A DNA stretch of 64,000 nt, taken from Prosapia bicincta. Its lineage: Eukaryota > Arthropoda > Insecta > Hemiptera > Cercopidae. The notes below the pieces were generated by a model. That model worked only from the letters and a program-made list of their open reading frames with translations, was not told the origin of the DNA and did not search any database. The stretch covers positions 87,182,042-87,246,041 of the forward strand of contig JBAIZL010000003.1 in NCBI GenBank assembly GCA_036971475.1, written 5' to 3'. This document shows, in pieces, positions 49,970 through 62,865 of the stretch. The position numbers were made by a program, and so were the translations under genes. The first letter of the stretch is position 1, and each line of letters opens with the position of its first letter.

Positions 49970-51980
49970 ACTAGTTGTATAACAAAACACTGTTCTTTTA
50001 ACAGATCAATGCAAAGCCTCCTGAATTTCGACTGACTAGTTCATGAAATTATTACACTACTACCACTTATATTTGAAAGTAGATATTTAAAACATAAAAT
50101 TATTTATATCGATGATAAAACTTGTCAGATTAAAACCACGAAAAATTCTAATTCCGAACTTATGGAGGTAGACAAATCACCTCTGATATAAAGTTAGTCA
50201 TATATCCGCCTACAAACGAGTATAGAAATTCAAGAAAGTAAAAGAAATTTTACCGTTAAAAAAACTACTAATTCAATCTTTACCTTATAAATATCAATGT
50301 TGAAATTCAAGGAAACGAAATTATTACAACGATGTTAAAAGTAGTCAGATTACTGCCTTGAGTGACTAAATCAGAGTTTATCAAAGTTTAAAAAAATCAC
50401 CTGATTTTAAGCTAGTCAATATTGTTTTAATATCAATATAGAAAATCAAGAAAGATACCTCGATTTTAACAGTAGTGAAAATAATGCCACCTAAATATCA
50501 TTGTCGAAATCGTAGAATGTAAAATAAAACATACGTAATGTTAATTACAATTACATATTGGAACAATTACAGACAGTACAAAGTTTTGAAATTCATGGAA
50601 ATAAGAAATTTCGATTTTACAGTTTCTACATCTATACAACCTATATTTCAATCTTAAACTCACAGGTACAAAATCAATTTTAGTTAACCTAGTAAAGTAG
50701 GGGCCGAGAGACCTAGTAAAAATAGAAACAACCAAAGTTAAATATACTCAAACGAAGGTTACCTAAAAATACCAATACCGAAACTAATTGGTAAAAACGT
50801 GGAAATTATTTCCGTAAAATAGTTATAGCTGTGAAACACACGAGATTTCAGTATGACCCTTTATATATAAGAAGTTAAAGACATTTTCTAGAAAGACACA
50901 TTTTACAATAGAGTCTAGCATGTAGCATTAGAAATACTGTGCACTCCCCTTGAATAGTCCCACGCTTTAAGCATGAGCTCACAATTGGCGGAAACCTCTT
51001 CTCGCTGGAGGCTAGACAACTAACGCCTACTCAACACTGCGTAGGAAAAGGCAACACACAAGAAAATACAAACATTTATCCAGGTAACACGTAGGCCAAT
51101 ACGCCATTCTGAATAGCAAGTCAGTGCCCTGATTCATTGGGTTACAGATTACAGCGTGAAACCAAATCTTAAAGATATACTGCAAAGAAATAATTGTAAT
51201 ATTTGAAATCCTTAAATGCAGATAAAATTTAAATATCAATCTATGCAACAACCTTATAATAAAACCGAAAGCGGATAAACAACAATATAAACAATGCATG
51301 TACTTCTCATCGTATGTCATTATTATTACAAAGAACAACAGCTATTTTGAAAAATACCTATTACTCGAAAACATTACATTATTTTCTCGTTTCTCTTCAA
51401 TTCTCTAAAACGTGTACTATTGACAACGTCCTGGTTGAACTAAAATACGTTTTGAAAATTTAAAACCTGAATTTTCATAGTTACTTATTTCTAAAACAAT
51501 CTGCATGCAATCAAGGTCACCCAAACGTAATCCAATCGTAATCATACACATAGTTTTCAATAATATACTCGGAAACGTTAATGGCGTGTAACAAAACGCA
51601 ATATTAAAACAAAAAGGTTTATACATTTCATAGAGCAAAGAAGTCTATGAAGTATTCATATGTTCTGTTTCTTGCTAGCTTACTAGAAATGATAAGACGA
51701 AAGATCTTTAAGCGTGTTCCCACTATACAAAGATCTATGTTTCTCCGCACCTAACACGAGGCATGTCACGATTACTTCAAACATACCGATAATGCCTTAC
51801 CTAAAATGTTTTTATTTTATAAATAGTTGATCCTTGTCAGCTGATGTTAATTCTGTATCAGGATAGTTTTTACAGTTTCTATTAGTTCTTATAACCTATC
51901 ACAACCCTCGCGAAAAAACAGAAACAAACACCCCCCCCCCACACACCCGCATGCACACTCGCCCACATACCTGTGTTCAC
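49970..51980. other. No gene seen
   Basis: AT-rich. Reverse frames of 103 and 73 codons (51027-51338, 51417-51638) have no recognised domain. Confidence 0.45.
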
Positions 51981-52138
<158 letters not shown>

Positions 52139-52139
52139 T

Positions 52140-52833
52140 ACGCAGAAACCCGCGCCCGTATGCGCGCTCAAACACACACTCATACATGTATGTATTATAT
52201 ATATAAACAATAAAACACAATGTTTTGAGTTCTCGCCAAGTATTGTTACCATTGTCACGAACTTATCATTTGAGGTTACAAAATTGTATGATCCCTTGTT
52301 TGCAAAAACCTTACGTATGTAAATTGTATATGTACAGATTCATCTTTATTTTAATAACAATACAACGTATAGTTTTTCTACACCTGTTAATTTACACATA
52401 TATACACTTTGAAACGTACTGTATTAGGGATGGAATCATATGATTGAACATCTGGAATACACGTGTCTTGGGCATATTCGTCCTGAATAAATGTTTACTA
52501 AGGGTTGCATCTCTCGCGAATTCAAGGAGAGCACGTATACATGCAATGTTGGAGCTGTAGTGATATCCAACTCGCCTACATATTACCAATTCCTCCCACT
52601 TTGTCAATGCCAGGTGTTATGTTGGCTGAACGTGGTAGGGGAGTGGTAGGAGAGCTGGTGGTAGGGGAGTGTCACAAGGAACAGATGGTTAATAATAAGG
52701 ACTCTTATCATGATTAACTGTCTGATTGTTAAAGTATAAACTGAAATACACGTATTTGAAAGGGTATATTTAGTTTTTGTTGTTATTTAATTGGTACCTA
52801 ATTTATTATTATATACATTTTTAGTAATAAATT

Positions 52834-52835
<2 letters not shown>
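52140..52835. other. No gene seen
   Basis: Short frames only. A GGTAGGGGAGTGGTAGGAGA purine stretch lies near 52634. Confidence 0.45.

Positions 52836-52837
<2 letters not shown>

Positions 52838-52876
<39 letters not shown>
52838..52876. repeat. (TA)n microsatellite, about 39 bp
   Basis: TA run followed by TA-rich sequence to 52965. Confidence 0.9.
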
Positions 52877-52880
<4 letters not shown>

Positions 52881-53379
52881 TATATAATGTTTATTATACA
52901 TTTATATAAGGTTTTATAATAATTATAATATATATGAATATATATATATTATATTATATATAGGTGTGTTCACCGATATCTGAATAGTTTAAAAGATGAT
53001 GGTCAAAACATGAAGAGAGACTTCCATCCGAACACGAAGGTTCTCTGCTCGATAATCAGCAGATGGCTAGAGGACTAAACCATTCGGGCTAGGGGTAGAG
53101 CGGGTGATTAGCGCCAATTAGTACATTTTTGTTACATGTGCCTGAAGTAACTATGCAAGAAAAATTATTAAGACAATAAGCAATTTACAAGTTTCAATTG
53201 ATAAAGGAATAATAACAAAACTTATTATAAAACAATAAACTGAATTTAAGCAAAAATTCTTTAAAAAATAATAAAAATAATAATACGACAATTTATTTTT
53301 ATTTAATAATGAGCATAATGTGAAATATATTTTATCGCTATAATATTATCGCTTTCTATATGTTTAAGTACAATTAATC

Positions 53380-54145
53380 GCCATTCCATCGTTTCAATAA
53401 TCTCCTTTGTTGAAGCGTTTCGGACTAAATCCATTTTCAAAACTTATATTTTACTTAAATCGAGAGTACGATTTGAGTTTATAACTAAAATACAATTCTC
53501 ATTCCAAACACTAACTTACCTTACATTTATTTTCTAAGATGAAAATGTTTTCTTAATGGGTTTCTATATTATTATATTATAAAATGAAAATATTATTTAT
53601 ATTTAAATATAATCTAATTTAAATTATAAAAATCTAATTTCACCTCCACAATATTCATAATATTACATGAAGCCAACCTTAAATAATACCAATGCAAAAA
53701 TTTAAATACAATTGTAATGAAAACCCTTACCATAGACTCTTATATATGTCGGAACTACCTCCCCCCCCCTTACATGAAGTCCTCTTGCAGACAGTTACAT
53801 TCACAGAATAATCCTCCAACATTATCTAGACCAGAGTTAAGCCCTTCTGTAGGTTCTCACGCGTTAGGTGCACAATGGCGCTGAGATGAAGCATTCATTA
53901 GGACGGAAATAGCATTGAATACACTTATATTGTTACTTGTCCGTGACCCTGCAATAAACGCCATACTCATGTTATTATAACTTAAAATGTGTCGCTGTTA
54001 TTTAAGATTTAAACAATATAATAACACAATTTAAACAGTATAATCGTGTATTATTTTGTATCGAAAGTACGATTCAAGTTCTGAAAATTTAGTTATTCCG
54101 AAACGCGTAAACAGAGGAGAATATTGAAACATTAGGAATGACAGT
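53380..54145. repeat. Fold-back family F3, widely spaced inverted pair
   Basis: The left copy (53380-53480: GTTTCAATAATCTCCTTTGT, GAAGCGTTTCGGACTAAAT, GAGAGTACGATTTGAG) is the inverse of the right copy (54058-54145: GAAAGTACGATTCAAG, TATTCCGAAACGCGTAAACA, GAGGAGAATATTGAAAC). They enclose about 580 bp of AT-rich sequence with no frame. The right copy reads CTGAAAAT, a weak hairpin, GAAACGCGTA, with GTT and AAC able to pair as helix I. Confidence 0.7.
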
Positions 54146-54149
54146 AAAC

Positions 54150-56365
54150 TGTACTCAAACATTTAGAAATATTCCTTACGGAAATGAAGATGAGTATATT
54201 AAGGATTATCGCCTTCTTGTTAGCGTGCAGTGAAATAAGATTCGCCACTGTCTGTCTAAGCTTGTGTTAAATATCTTTTTATTATAGTCTATTTAAAACA
54301 GTAGTATGGTATTAGTATATAGTATATCTTTAATAATTTTACTATATAATACTATATACTACCCCACTAAATTAATTACTTGATTCTACAATTTATTAAC
54401 CAAAATTAATTGATTCATCTTTTCGGAAATCAATCGTTATTGTCTCGAACAATCTGTCCAATTGTTTTATTTCCATTTCTGATTTTTCGCGGAAATGTAT
54501 TTTTTTTACTGGGACAGCGCATTATTTACCAAATGTAATGCCTACTCCACACCCTTAGACGTCTAACAAAAAACATTTATGCATTTAAAAATTATCTTTT
54601 TATCTATTCACTTTTAAAGAAAACTTCTGAAACCTTGTTTTGGAATAATGCAATACGTAACTCTGAGTAGATATAAATATCTAATGACCGAGTTACTGTT
54701 GGGTACACGCGGAGAGATTTGCTTGCGTGGTGAAGTAGTAGGTCGAAAACGTTGCAGATTCTCATAGGGTAGGAGGTAAAGTGTTGATGATTTGCAGCCC
54801 GTGTAGCAAGAGTAATCCTCTGTCAGAAGTAGCACTGGACAGACTCAATTAATAGCGCAGAGGTTGAGAAACGTGTACGAAGACACTTGCTGTCCTAAAT
54901 ATATCTTCTTGTTAGGCAGTATAACAAACAAGCCTTACAAACATTTTAAAACCCATAAATTTGTCAATTTTCTATCAATTCATTCTGCTTTCTCAATAGT
55001 TTTCAGATTTTGAAAATATTAAGTTTTAACTTTTAGTGAAATATATCCCATCTAAAGATTTGAAAAATACGAGTGTTTATAAAATGTGTTCGTTTTATTT
55101 ACTATTTGTCGTATGGAAGAAAAAATAGTTTTGAAGTGGTATGTGATTAGCTGCCGTAATATAAGATTAGAATACCTTTAAGCTTCTCATTTTTTATTTT
55201 AACAATGTTATAAGTTTCCAAATTTTCTTTTTTGTGTGAACCCGTGTGTTGTTCCATTAATTGTATACACTATATGTCGCCAATTTCTTTTTTTTTTTAA
55301 GATTTAGACTATGAAATGTAAAAATATATTATAAATAAGAAAAATTGATTCTAAACGCTTCAAAGTATAAATAGTAGTTAAAACTTGAAAAAAATCTAAC
55401 CTAACCTAAATTTACAAACGCATGGAACATTTTATATACCTGATGATATATTATTTAAGTGAGTACTTTTTATGTTACATTAGGCTGTTAAATAACTACG
55501 TTTTATTAAAATACCCTAACGAAGTACCTGGTTAGGATATATTTGCTTTGAAAAAAGAAAGTTTTCTAACTTTGGCTGATATTGTACATATTTCTGAAAA
55601 GCCGTGGGAGATTCCATACATTTAGGAAACGGTAAGTTTATGGCCAAGCACAAAGTAAGTTGTGTCCTTAATTATTCATAAAATCGTGAATCGTTTTGTC
55701 TCCCAGAAATAAAATCTCAGTATAGCTCACGTGTGCTTTTATTTCTACAATGTTTGCTGTAGTAAGGTGAATTGGAACGTATCGGAAGATCAAGTAGGTA
55801 AATAAAAGATAATCAGCAATAAAATCAGCTGAGGGTTTTACTCGATGTATCTTATAGAATAATTACGAATACATTTTTCCTTATGAAAGTTATAGAATGA
55901 ATATGCAAAAGATGCGGTCAGAATAAAGTTAATGGTTTACGTTTAGATAAAATACATGAAATACAGTGTAAACAACAATAGCAAAAGGTAAACTAGAAAG
56001 AAAAATACATCTTTTATTCAAAAGAATGCGTAGCTTTAGTTACTCTGGTAAAATCCATGTAGTTTGAACCAGCCTCTGAAACCTGCAGAGGAGGTAGTTT
56101 GTCCCCATGGATATGCAGTGTGTTTTCGCGAAACTGGCAGCGAGTTGGATTATGGGAACACAGTTTGGATGTTTGGGAGAGGGGAAGAGTGGGAAGTGAA
56201 TCCCAATGTGGAGGGACGTTAGTGCATGGGGGAATAGTATCGGGTTTTTATTCTCGGGGATTAATTTTATTTCACTGGGGAGGGAAGCTATGATAATGAC
56301 GAGATATTTTGGAAACATGTAAATTGATACTTGCAGTTTTTGTATTGTACATCTTGAGGTTTGTT
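54150..56365. other. No gene seen
   Basis: AT-rich. Frames at 54614-54835 (reverse) and 56040-56318 (both strands) are unrecognised. Confidence 0.45.
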
Positions 56366-56370
56366 TTTAA

Positions 56371-56573
56371 ATTACTACTTTTGGTATCACTTGGCAAACA
56401 ACCACTACTTACTGATATTTTCCAGCACAAGAGTTTCGCACTAGGACAGTGCTCAATGTGTGGTAACTCAAGTCTTGTCCGTAACTCACAGGAGTGAACA
56501 ATGCACTGACTTGCGGCCGCTGCAAAATATCAGCAAGTAGTGGTTTTTGCCTAGTGATACCAAAAGTAGTAAT
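56371..56573. repeat. Inverted repeat, 55-bp arms, MITE-like
   Basis: Arms 56371-56426 (ATTACTACTTTTGGTATCAC, CCACTACTTACTGATATTTT) and 56519-56573 are complementary with a few mismatches. The 92-bp centre is GC-richer and ends in TGCGGCCGC. No target duplication is evident. Confidence 0.8.
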
Positions 56574-56579
56574 ATAAAT

Positions 56580-56960
56580 TGAAGTTGTGAACTAAACTAA
56601 AGTTAAGTACAATAATGTGTAGAAACATTGTTTTAGGGACGTAAGGAAAACATTAATCTAGTCTCGCACTGTTTGAAGTCCCTTGATAAATCTACACAAA
56701 CCAAAAACAGGCCCTCTGGGTGTAAATCACATTAACTGCTGATTTCTGGCTTCAACGCGACGTACACAAATAAATCACGCTTTATGTATGTCGTTATTTC
56801 AACTCTTTGTCACCTGGTGGTTGGTTAACTGTGCAGGGCTGATTTTATTACCAAAGGGTTCGGCTACATCAAACCCTTCTACATAAAGGCTACTTTAGTA
56901 AAATTATTTAGAAGTTCGCCATCGCTTATTAATTAGTTTACGAGAAACGTCCGAATTGGA
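56580..56960. other. No gene seen
   Basis: Nothing recognised. Confidence 0.5.
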
Positions 56961-56962
56961 TT

Positions 56963-57435
56963 AGCCTTTTAAAATGCTTAAATAATAAAATATCGTACCG
57001 ATATAAGCTTGTGTTTTTTCTATAGTTATTTTAAAAACAAAAAGGTTTTTTGGAAAAGGCCGTCCTAATTATTCCGAAATATTTGTTACCGTTATTCTAC
57101 TCGCAATGTTCAACTCCTTACCTTATTTCATTTTCAATGTTCTACTCCTTACATTATTCCATTTGCAATGTTCCACTTCTTTTGTTATTCCGCTTGCAAT
57201 GTTCCATTCCTTACATTATTCCATTTGCAATGTTCCACTCCTTTTGTTATTCCGCTTGCAATGTTCCATTCCTTACGGTATTCCATTTGCAATGTTTCAC
57301 TCCTTACATTATTCCATTTGCAATGTTCCACTTCTTATATTATTTCATTTACAATGTTCCACTCCTTACGTTATTCCGCTTGCAATGTTCCACTCCTTAC
57401 GTTATTCCGCTTGTTACGTATTCCACTTGTTACGA
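56963..57435 (+). repeat. Duplicated locus with 31-bp minisatellite, copy 1
   Basis: The leading 140 bp (CCTTTTAAAATGCTTAAATA to TTTGTTACCGTTATTCTACT) recurs almost unchanged at 59090-59225. The array (57105-57420) has about 10 units of ATTCCGCTTGCAATGTTCCA plus CTCCTTACGTT; CAATG recurs at 57135, 57166 and 57197. Overlapping forward frames up to 158 codons (MFHSLRYS and similar) come from the array lacking stops in any frame. Confidence 0.93.
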
Positions 57436-57439
57436 TAGT

Positions 57440-59010
57440 AAATTGATTTTCTTTGCCTTAATTAGTTTAACATTTCCATCCTTAGATAAAAATATAAAAA
57501 TAATTATTATTATCTCCAAACAATAGGATATGTCGTGTTTCAATATTTATTTATAAGTCTCGACATTTTTGAATAAATAGAAAATAATATTTCTTTAGAC
57601 TATGAATACTTTCTTATAACCTTTAAGGCGTAAGGTTTTAACGAATATGTGGCAAAAGTGCTCAAAGATAAAACAGCCATAGTGGAATGTCTATATGCGG
57701 CCAAAGAAGTGGGAATAACTACCCTAGTTTCCCAAAGGAGCTTTCGGTTATCTGGCTCTGGAAGATATATATTATTTCTGTCCAGGGACTGACGGATGCA
57801 ACCAACGACTAGACACAACACTTGGGATCTTGTTAAGTGTATTTGCTGTTACAGCTTTGCTATGTTTGTAAACACTCTGATGCCATCACACTTTATCCAG
57901 GCTTTGGACAGTCTAAGAGGTAGAGAAAATGTTTTTGTGTCATTTAGGTGGGTTAAATTAGCTAACAAACAGATGTTTGTTTTTTCAACATTTTCTCGTA
58001 TTTGTTATTTTTTTAAAATTAACCCGTCCTTAGACTTCAGTGACACTTATGGAGTAGAACTATTTCCCAAGTGACATCGTTTCAGCATAGTAACATTAAC
58101 GCTACATACATATTTTATTACATATTTATATATTTCAATAGAAAAAGTTATAACATTAAAAGTTTTAGATTAACAAATAATAGAATAAAATTCATTAAAT
58201 TTTTTTCATTTGAATAAAATCCAAACAGCATATTGTCACTGCCATAATATGTAATATTAACGGTAATTTTATTAAACTTGGAGTTGGAGTCAATCCTATG
58301 AAAGACCTTATGGAACATTGTAGCTAACTTCCAAGAATTTACAATTTTTAAAAAAGAAAACAGAACGCTAAAGCATATGGGAGTTATATAAAGTCACGAC
58401 TCTACCAGAGAAAAATGCACGATAGGTTTAAAGAGACATTGCAAAAACTATTATACCCTAACAATGCACAGGACTTGCAATATTCTAATTTAATTCAACC
58501 TAACCTAAAAACTTTAAAATTAACCGCAGAAAAGTAAAAAAAACAAAGGAAAACTCTGTTACACTTCCAAACTTTGCTTAGGGTGTATATCGCATATTTT
58601 GAGCGTTGTTAGCGAGATATAATATTTGTAATGTCTCTTTAAAAGCATTGTGTGAGTTAATATCGGTAAAAATTAATGAAAAAGTCTTGATTTTATATAG
58701 CCTCAAGGTTTTGTTAATTATAGTTCTTTCTAAATTGTAAATTACTGGGGCGTTCGAGCTAATGGTATATTTCAGTGTTCTTCTGGACTGTGTGTATCGC
58801 CAGGCGAAATATTGTTTAAAATATTATTGGATTCTGGCTTGGATTTAATTACCGAATTAACGGTAAACCAAAGGTCAAAATAGAACAAAAATCACGTGAT
58901 TAATTTACAAAATTACAGGTGATGATTATTTAATAAAGACTAATGGACCGCACACGGCAAGTAGTTTATGTTTCATCTATATACAACATAAAGTTTGCTC
59001 ATTTTTAAGA
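57440..59010. other. No gene seen
   Basis: A forward 92-codon frame (57796-58074) and reverse 73-codon frame (57600-57821) are unrecognised. Confidence 0.45.
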
Positions 59011-59012
59011 AA

Positions 59013-59473
59013 TATGGCCATAATTTAAATGTAAAGATTTCTATCGTGGTTGAATTGTCGATATTAAATTAACTATCTATTAATAAGCCTTTTAAAATGC
59101 TTAAATAATAAAATATCGTACCGATATAAGCTTGTGATTTTTTTATAGTTATTTTAAAAACCAAAAGGTTTTTTGGAAAAGGCCGTCCTAATTATTCCGA
59201 AATATTTGTTACCGTTATTCTACTTGCGTTATTCCACTCCTTACGGTATTCCAATTGCAATGTTCAACTGCTTACATTATTTCATTTACAATGTTCCACT
59301 CCTTACGTTATTCCGCTTGCAATGTTCCACTCCTTACGTTATCCCACTTGCAATGTTCCACTCCTTACGTTATTCCGCTTGTTACGATAGTGTTACGAAA
59401 TATGGTCACAATTTAAAAATAAAGATTTCTATGCGTGGTTGAATTGTCGATATTAAATTAACTATCTATTAAT
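59013..59473 (+). repeat. Duplicated locus with 31-bp minisatellite, copy 2, between direct repeats
   Basis: A 75-bp sequence (AAAGATTTCTATCGTGGTTG, AATTGTCGATATTAAATTAA) lies on both sides, at 59013-59088 and 59399-59473. Between them are the 140-bp leader shared with 56963 and about 5 units of the 31-bp array. It looks like a short array copied into, or with, a duplicated flank. Confidence 0.9.
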
Positions 59474-59552
59474 AGTTTTTTTAATGTGTGCAGATCGTTA
59501 AAGTCTATTATTTTTAGCAATATAAAAGAGTTATAATGTTTATTTACCCATT

Positions 59553-59675
59553 TGTACATATCTATATCCAAGTGATGATGATCGTCGTCAGAGGATATAG
59601 CTACAAAGAAATTACAAAGCTTAGTTGCTTGAAGATGACCTGGTCTTTCGAAATGTACATGTGGTGTTAGTTGTG
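59553..59675. repeat. Fold-back family F1, strongly decayed
   Basis: GTGATGATGATCGTCGTCAG (59572-59591) and GAAGATGACCTGGTC, TTTCGAAATGTACATGTGG (59631-59663) recall the 14.5-kb family (GATGACATGGTCATC, GAAATGTACATAAGG). TTTGTACATATC on the left pairs with part of this. Confidence 0.5.
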
Positions 59676-59679
59676 TGAG

Positions 59680-60595
59680 TTTGCTATTATTCAATTGTTA
59701 TTTAGTATTTGTGCTTAAGTTTATTGTTAATTACATTAACGTTTAAAATTTGAAATAAATTGCCTTATTTCAATCGCGTGAAGAACGCAATATTGAGTTT
59801 AATAAATAACAACACAGTTTTTCATAAACTGTGTAAAGACTCTTTGAAAGTTAAAAAAAATTAAATAGCGAATGAAAACGAGCATATCTTTCAGGTTCTG
59901 ATTTAATAAAGGTCACAGAATAAAGGGCTTTCAGAGAGACAGATCATATTGTTCCACGTTGGACGGTAGGTCTACGTGTCTAATTTCCGTTGCTATTCTG
60001 ACAGACTTCCTGTAGATAAAAGTGAAACATAACTTTTCGTAGAGACATGTAGCGAGGGTAGAGCGAGGAGCGTTACACTTTCCAGTAATAGCAGCAATGG
60101 CAGTCTCGTTGCGCATTACTCGGTTATTTGGAAAGGAAACTGGGTTCGGAACGTTCTTGTAACGGGGGCGTAAATGTTTTCCATTACGTCGGTATAAAGT
60201 ATTTTTACAGGTTTTTTATGTGGAATAAAAACATTATTTCAATTAAATAAGAGTATTAAAGTAGATTATATCTTTTCGTGTTTATTGCAAAATTATTCAC
60301 AAAAAAATGTTTTTTAAAGCAGTTTTACTATTTTAAAAATACTTTTATAGTATTCAACATTTGCTCAAGTTCTCTAATAATATGTATTTCTAAACTTTTC
60401 ACTGTTTATTTTTCAAATGACTATATCTTATGTTAGGGCTGCGAAGGGTGTTTTACACGAAGACACTTCTTCCTGTTACCCAAGAGACGCTCTTCATATT
60501 TAGTTTGAAATAAGTGATAACATGGATTCATACATCAGCTGGTATCAAGTATTAATACTCAATAATCAATATTAATTATTTTCCTTTTCACATAT
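59680..60595. other. No gene seen
   Basis: Nothing recognised. The reverse frame 59931-60116 is short. Confidence 0.5.
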
Positions 60596-60596
60596 G

Positions 60597-60598
<2 letters not shown>

Positions 60599-60664
<66 letters not shown>
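60599..60664. repeat. (TA)n microsatellite, 66 bp
   Basis: Pure TA. Confidence 0.95.
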
Positions 60665-60666
<2 letters not shown>

Positions 60667-60669
60667 GAT

Positions 60670-61390
60670 ATTAAAGTCTTTAGAATCATATCTAAAGTAA
60701 GTAGAAGTTTATTAGGAACAACTCCTCCCCGTGCCGTTGTCCAATTTGAGAGAGAGCTTTAGTCCATGTATATTTCCACACCAACACGTTCAATTCACTG
60801 TATAATTGACAAAACTAAAGTGAAATGGACGACGGGTCGGTCTGCCGCATGACAAACAGCTATTTAGTGCAGGCGTGTGAATAGTTATTAGACCCAATAC
60901 TCTATATGCACAAACGATGGACCTACGTGTGTAACGTGGTGGATAAGTTGATATAATTCTTAATTGCTAGATATTGCAGTAATTCGTTACACAATTAGTT
61001 ATTTGACCTGCAATGTTAGGAATGTAATTGAACTTAAAAATGGTGCGTTCAATAAATAATTTAACCAACAAATATTAAATTAAATAAATCAAGTTTTACT
61101 GCACAAAAAATATAAAAAATACAAAGCAAAATTTCATCTGAAACGTTTACGCTACTTTATGTTTTAAATTAAATTGTTTTACATACGTAAATTTATAAGA
61201 ACTTTATATTATTAAAAATCTATGGCATGGCGCATGATATCCACTTGAGATTGCCTTTACGTAATTTAAAATACATTTCAATTTATCTATTCGACATTAA
61301 AAAAATTGCTATTACATCACACAAATGAATTTACACTTCCCACATTTCAAAAAATAGAAACTTGCATTATTATGCCTTGACCAGTTAAAG
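60670..61390. other. No gene seen
   Basis: AT-rich. Nothing recognised. Confidence 0.5.
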
Positions 61391-61424
61391 TTTGAAAGTT
61401 AAATCTTGCTTTTTCGATCACTTT

Positions 61425-61871
61425 ATGTCTAAAATTATAACTTATCTGTATTGTAAGAAAAGAGGTAAAAAACGTGGCTCCGGATTCAGATCTCGCCATT
61501 CTGCATTTTGGATTGGCGTTGGTTGGGATATGGAACTTCGCCTGGTGTTGAATTTTAGCGTAGCAACATTTCTTCGAACAAAAAATAAAATTATAATAAA
61601 CTTTTACATAATTAAAATTTTAAAACAAAAAGCATCCCTTTGCTCTTCGGATCTTGAGACGTCTGTATCTCCCTACATTTCGCCAAGGAAAGAGAACTAC
61701 TTGAAGCAACTACGCGAGTTTTTCAACTTCCTGCGCAACGTTACTGCGCATCTTGCAAAATCAGGCTATGTGAATACCTTACTTCAGCCAGAACATTTAT
61801 TTTATAATTTACAATTTTTAAATTTTATATTTAAAATTAATATGTCGTTTTGTTTTCTGAATCTGCTTTAA
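61425..61871 (+). CDS. Doubtful open reading frame, 148 codons, unrecognised
   Basis: This is the longest frame here that is not made of a simple repeat. It is open from a TTG at 61392; the first ATG is 61425 (MSKIITYLYCKKRGKKRGSG). The middle is AT-rich and Ile/Asn/Lys-rich, as random AT-rich DNA would give. A part near residues 75-115 (SSDLETSVSPYISPRKENYL) is more protein-like. No domain, signal peptide or splice structure is recognised. Most likely chance or a mobile-element relic. Confidence 0.12.
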   Translation: MSKIITYLYCKKRGKKRGSGFRSRHSAFWIGVGWDMELRLVLNFSVATFLRTKNKIIINFYIIKILKQKASLCSSDLETSVSPYISPRKENYLKQLREFFNFLRNVTAHLAKSGYVNTLLQPEHLFYNLQFLNFIFKINMSFCFLNLL

Positions 61872-61874
61872 TAT

Positions 61875-62505
61875 GTAACATTACCTAAACTAATGTTACA
61901 CGTGGCATGTTTATGCCCTTATAAAATGTGATTAAACATTTAATAAATATAGGTTTAGGTGAGACAAGTTTTTTCAACGTTCACTGAAGGTTATGTCATG
62001 AGTATAGGGTTATTGCGCAATATATATGTTAAAAGGAGTAGTAAGGTTATGATAGGAAGTAGGAGAGTAATGCAAATACGCAGGAATGTGCGTCACCGTA
62101 ACGAAAGAACAACCTACAGAACTTTTAACAATAGCAATCTGTAAGATCACTTATTAAAATAACGAAGTGGTTTTTGGACAGACATTAATTTATATCTAGT
62201 AATGTAGGTAATATGTTTTATCCTCGTTATCTTACAGTATGCAAGCATGGAAGTATTGAAACGTTAATGATGTGGTGCTGAAAAGACAGAACAATAGACA
62301 AAAGGAATATCAACATTGTATAGTTAAAAAATGTAGAAGGAATATCATATAAACAGAGTAAATTGGTAAAAATACTCTTAAATTACATAAAAATTACGTA
62401 CCACAAAAATAATAAAATATAACTAATATTTCAAGCTAGCTAAGATTAATATTAGTTATTGTTGTGGCATTGATATTTTTCCAATATTTTAATATAATAT
62501 GTTGT
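61875..62505. other. No gene seen
   Basis: A 61-codon frame at 61959-62144 is unrecognised. Confidence 0.5.
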
Positions 62506-62507
62506 AC

Positions 62508-62597
62508 CACTATTCTCTTGTTATTGTATAAAAAGAATATTATAAGGATAAATATTTAACGGAGTTACACATATTCATTACCCTCTGTCTGTCTGTC

Positions 62598-62688
<91 letters not shown>

Positions 62689-62786
62689 TATTCTCTTGTT
62701 ATTGTATAAAAAGAATATTATAAGGATAAATATTTAACGGAGTTACACATATTCATTACCCTCTGTCTGTCTGTCTGTCTCTTTCT

Positions 62787-62864
<78 letters not shown>
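62508..62864 (+). repeat. 180-bp tandem duplication with (TCTG)n(TC)n(TA)n tracts
   Basis: CTATTCTCTTGTTATTGTAT to CCCTCTGTCTGTCTGTCTG occurs from 62510 and again from 62689. The first copy runs into TC (about 62600-62655) and TA (to 62687). The second runs into TA (62790-62838) and AG (62839-62864). Confidence 0.93.

Positions 62865-62865
<1 letters not shown>

Noticed and set aside
55395..55412. Possible telomeric repeat (CCTAA)n
   Set aside because: Only two or three units (also near 58497); not an array.
57050..57526. 158-codon frame with MFHSLRYS-like repeats
   Set aside because: A 31-bp array without stops leaves all three forward frames open, so length is no evidence of coding.
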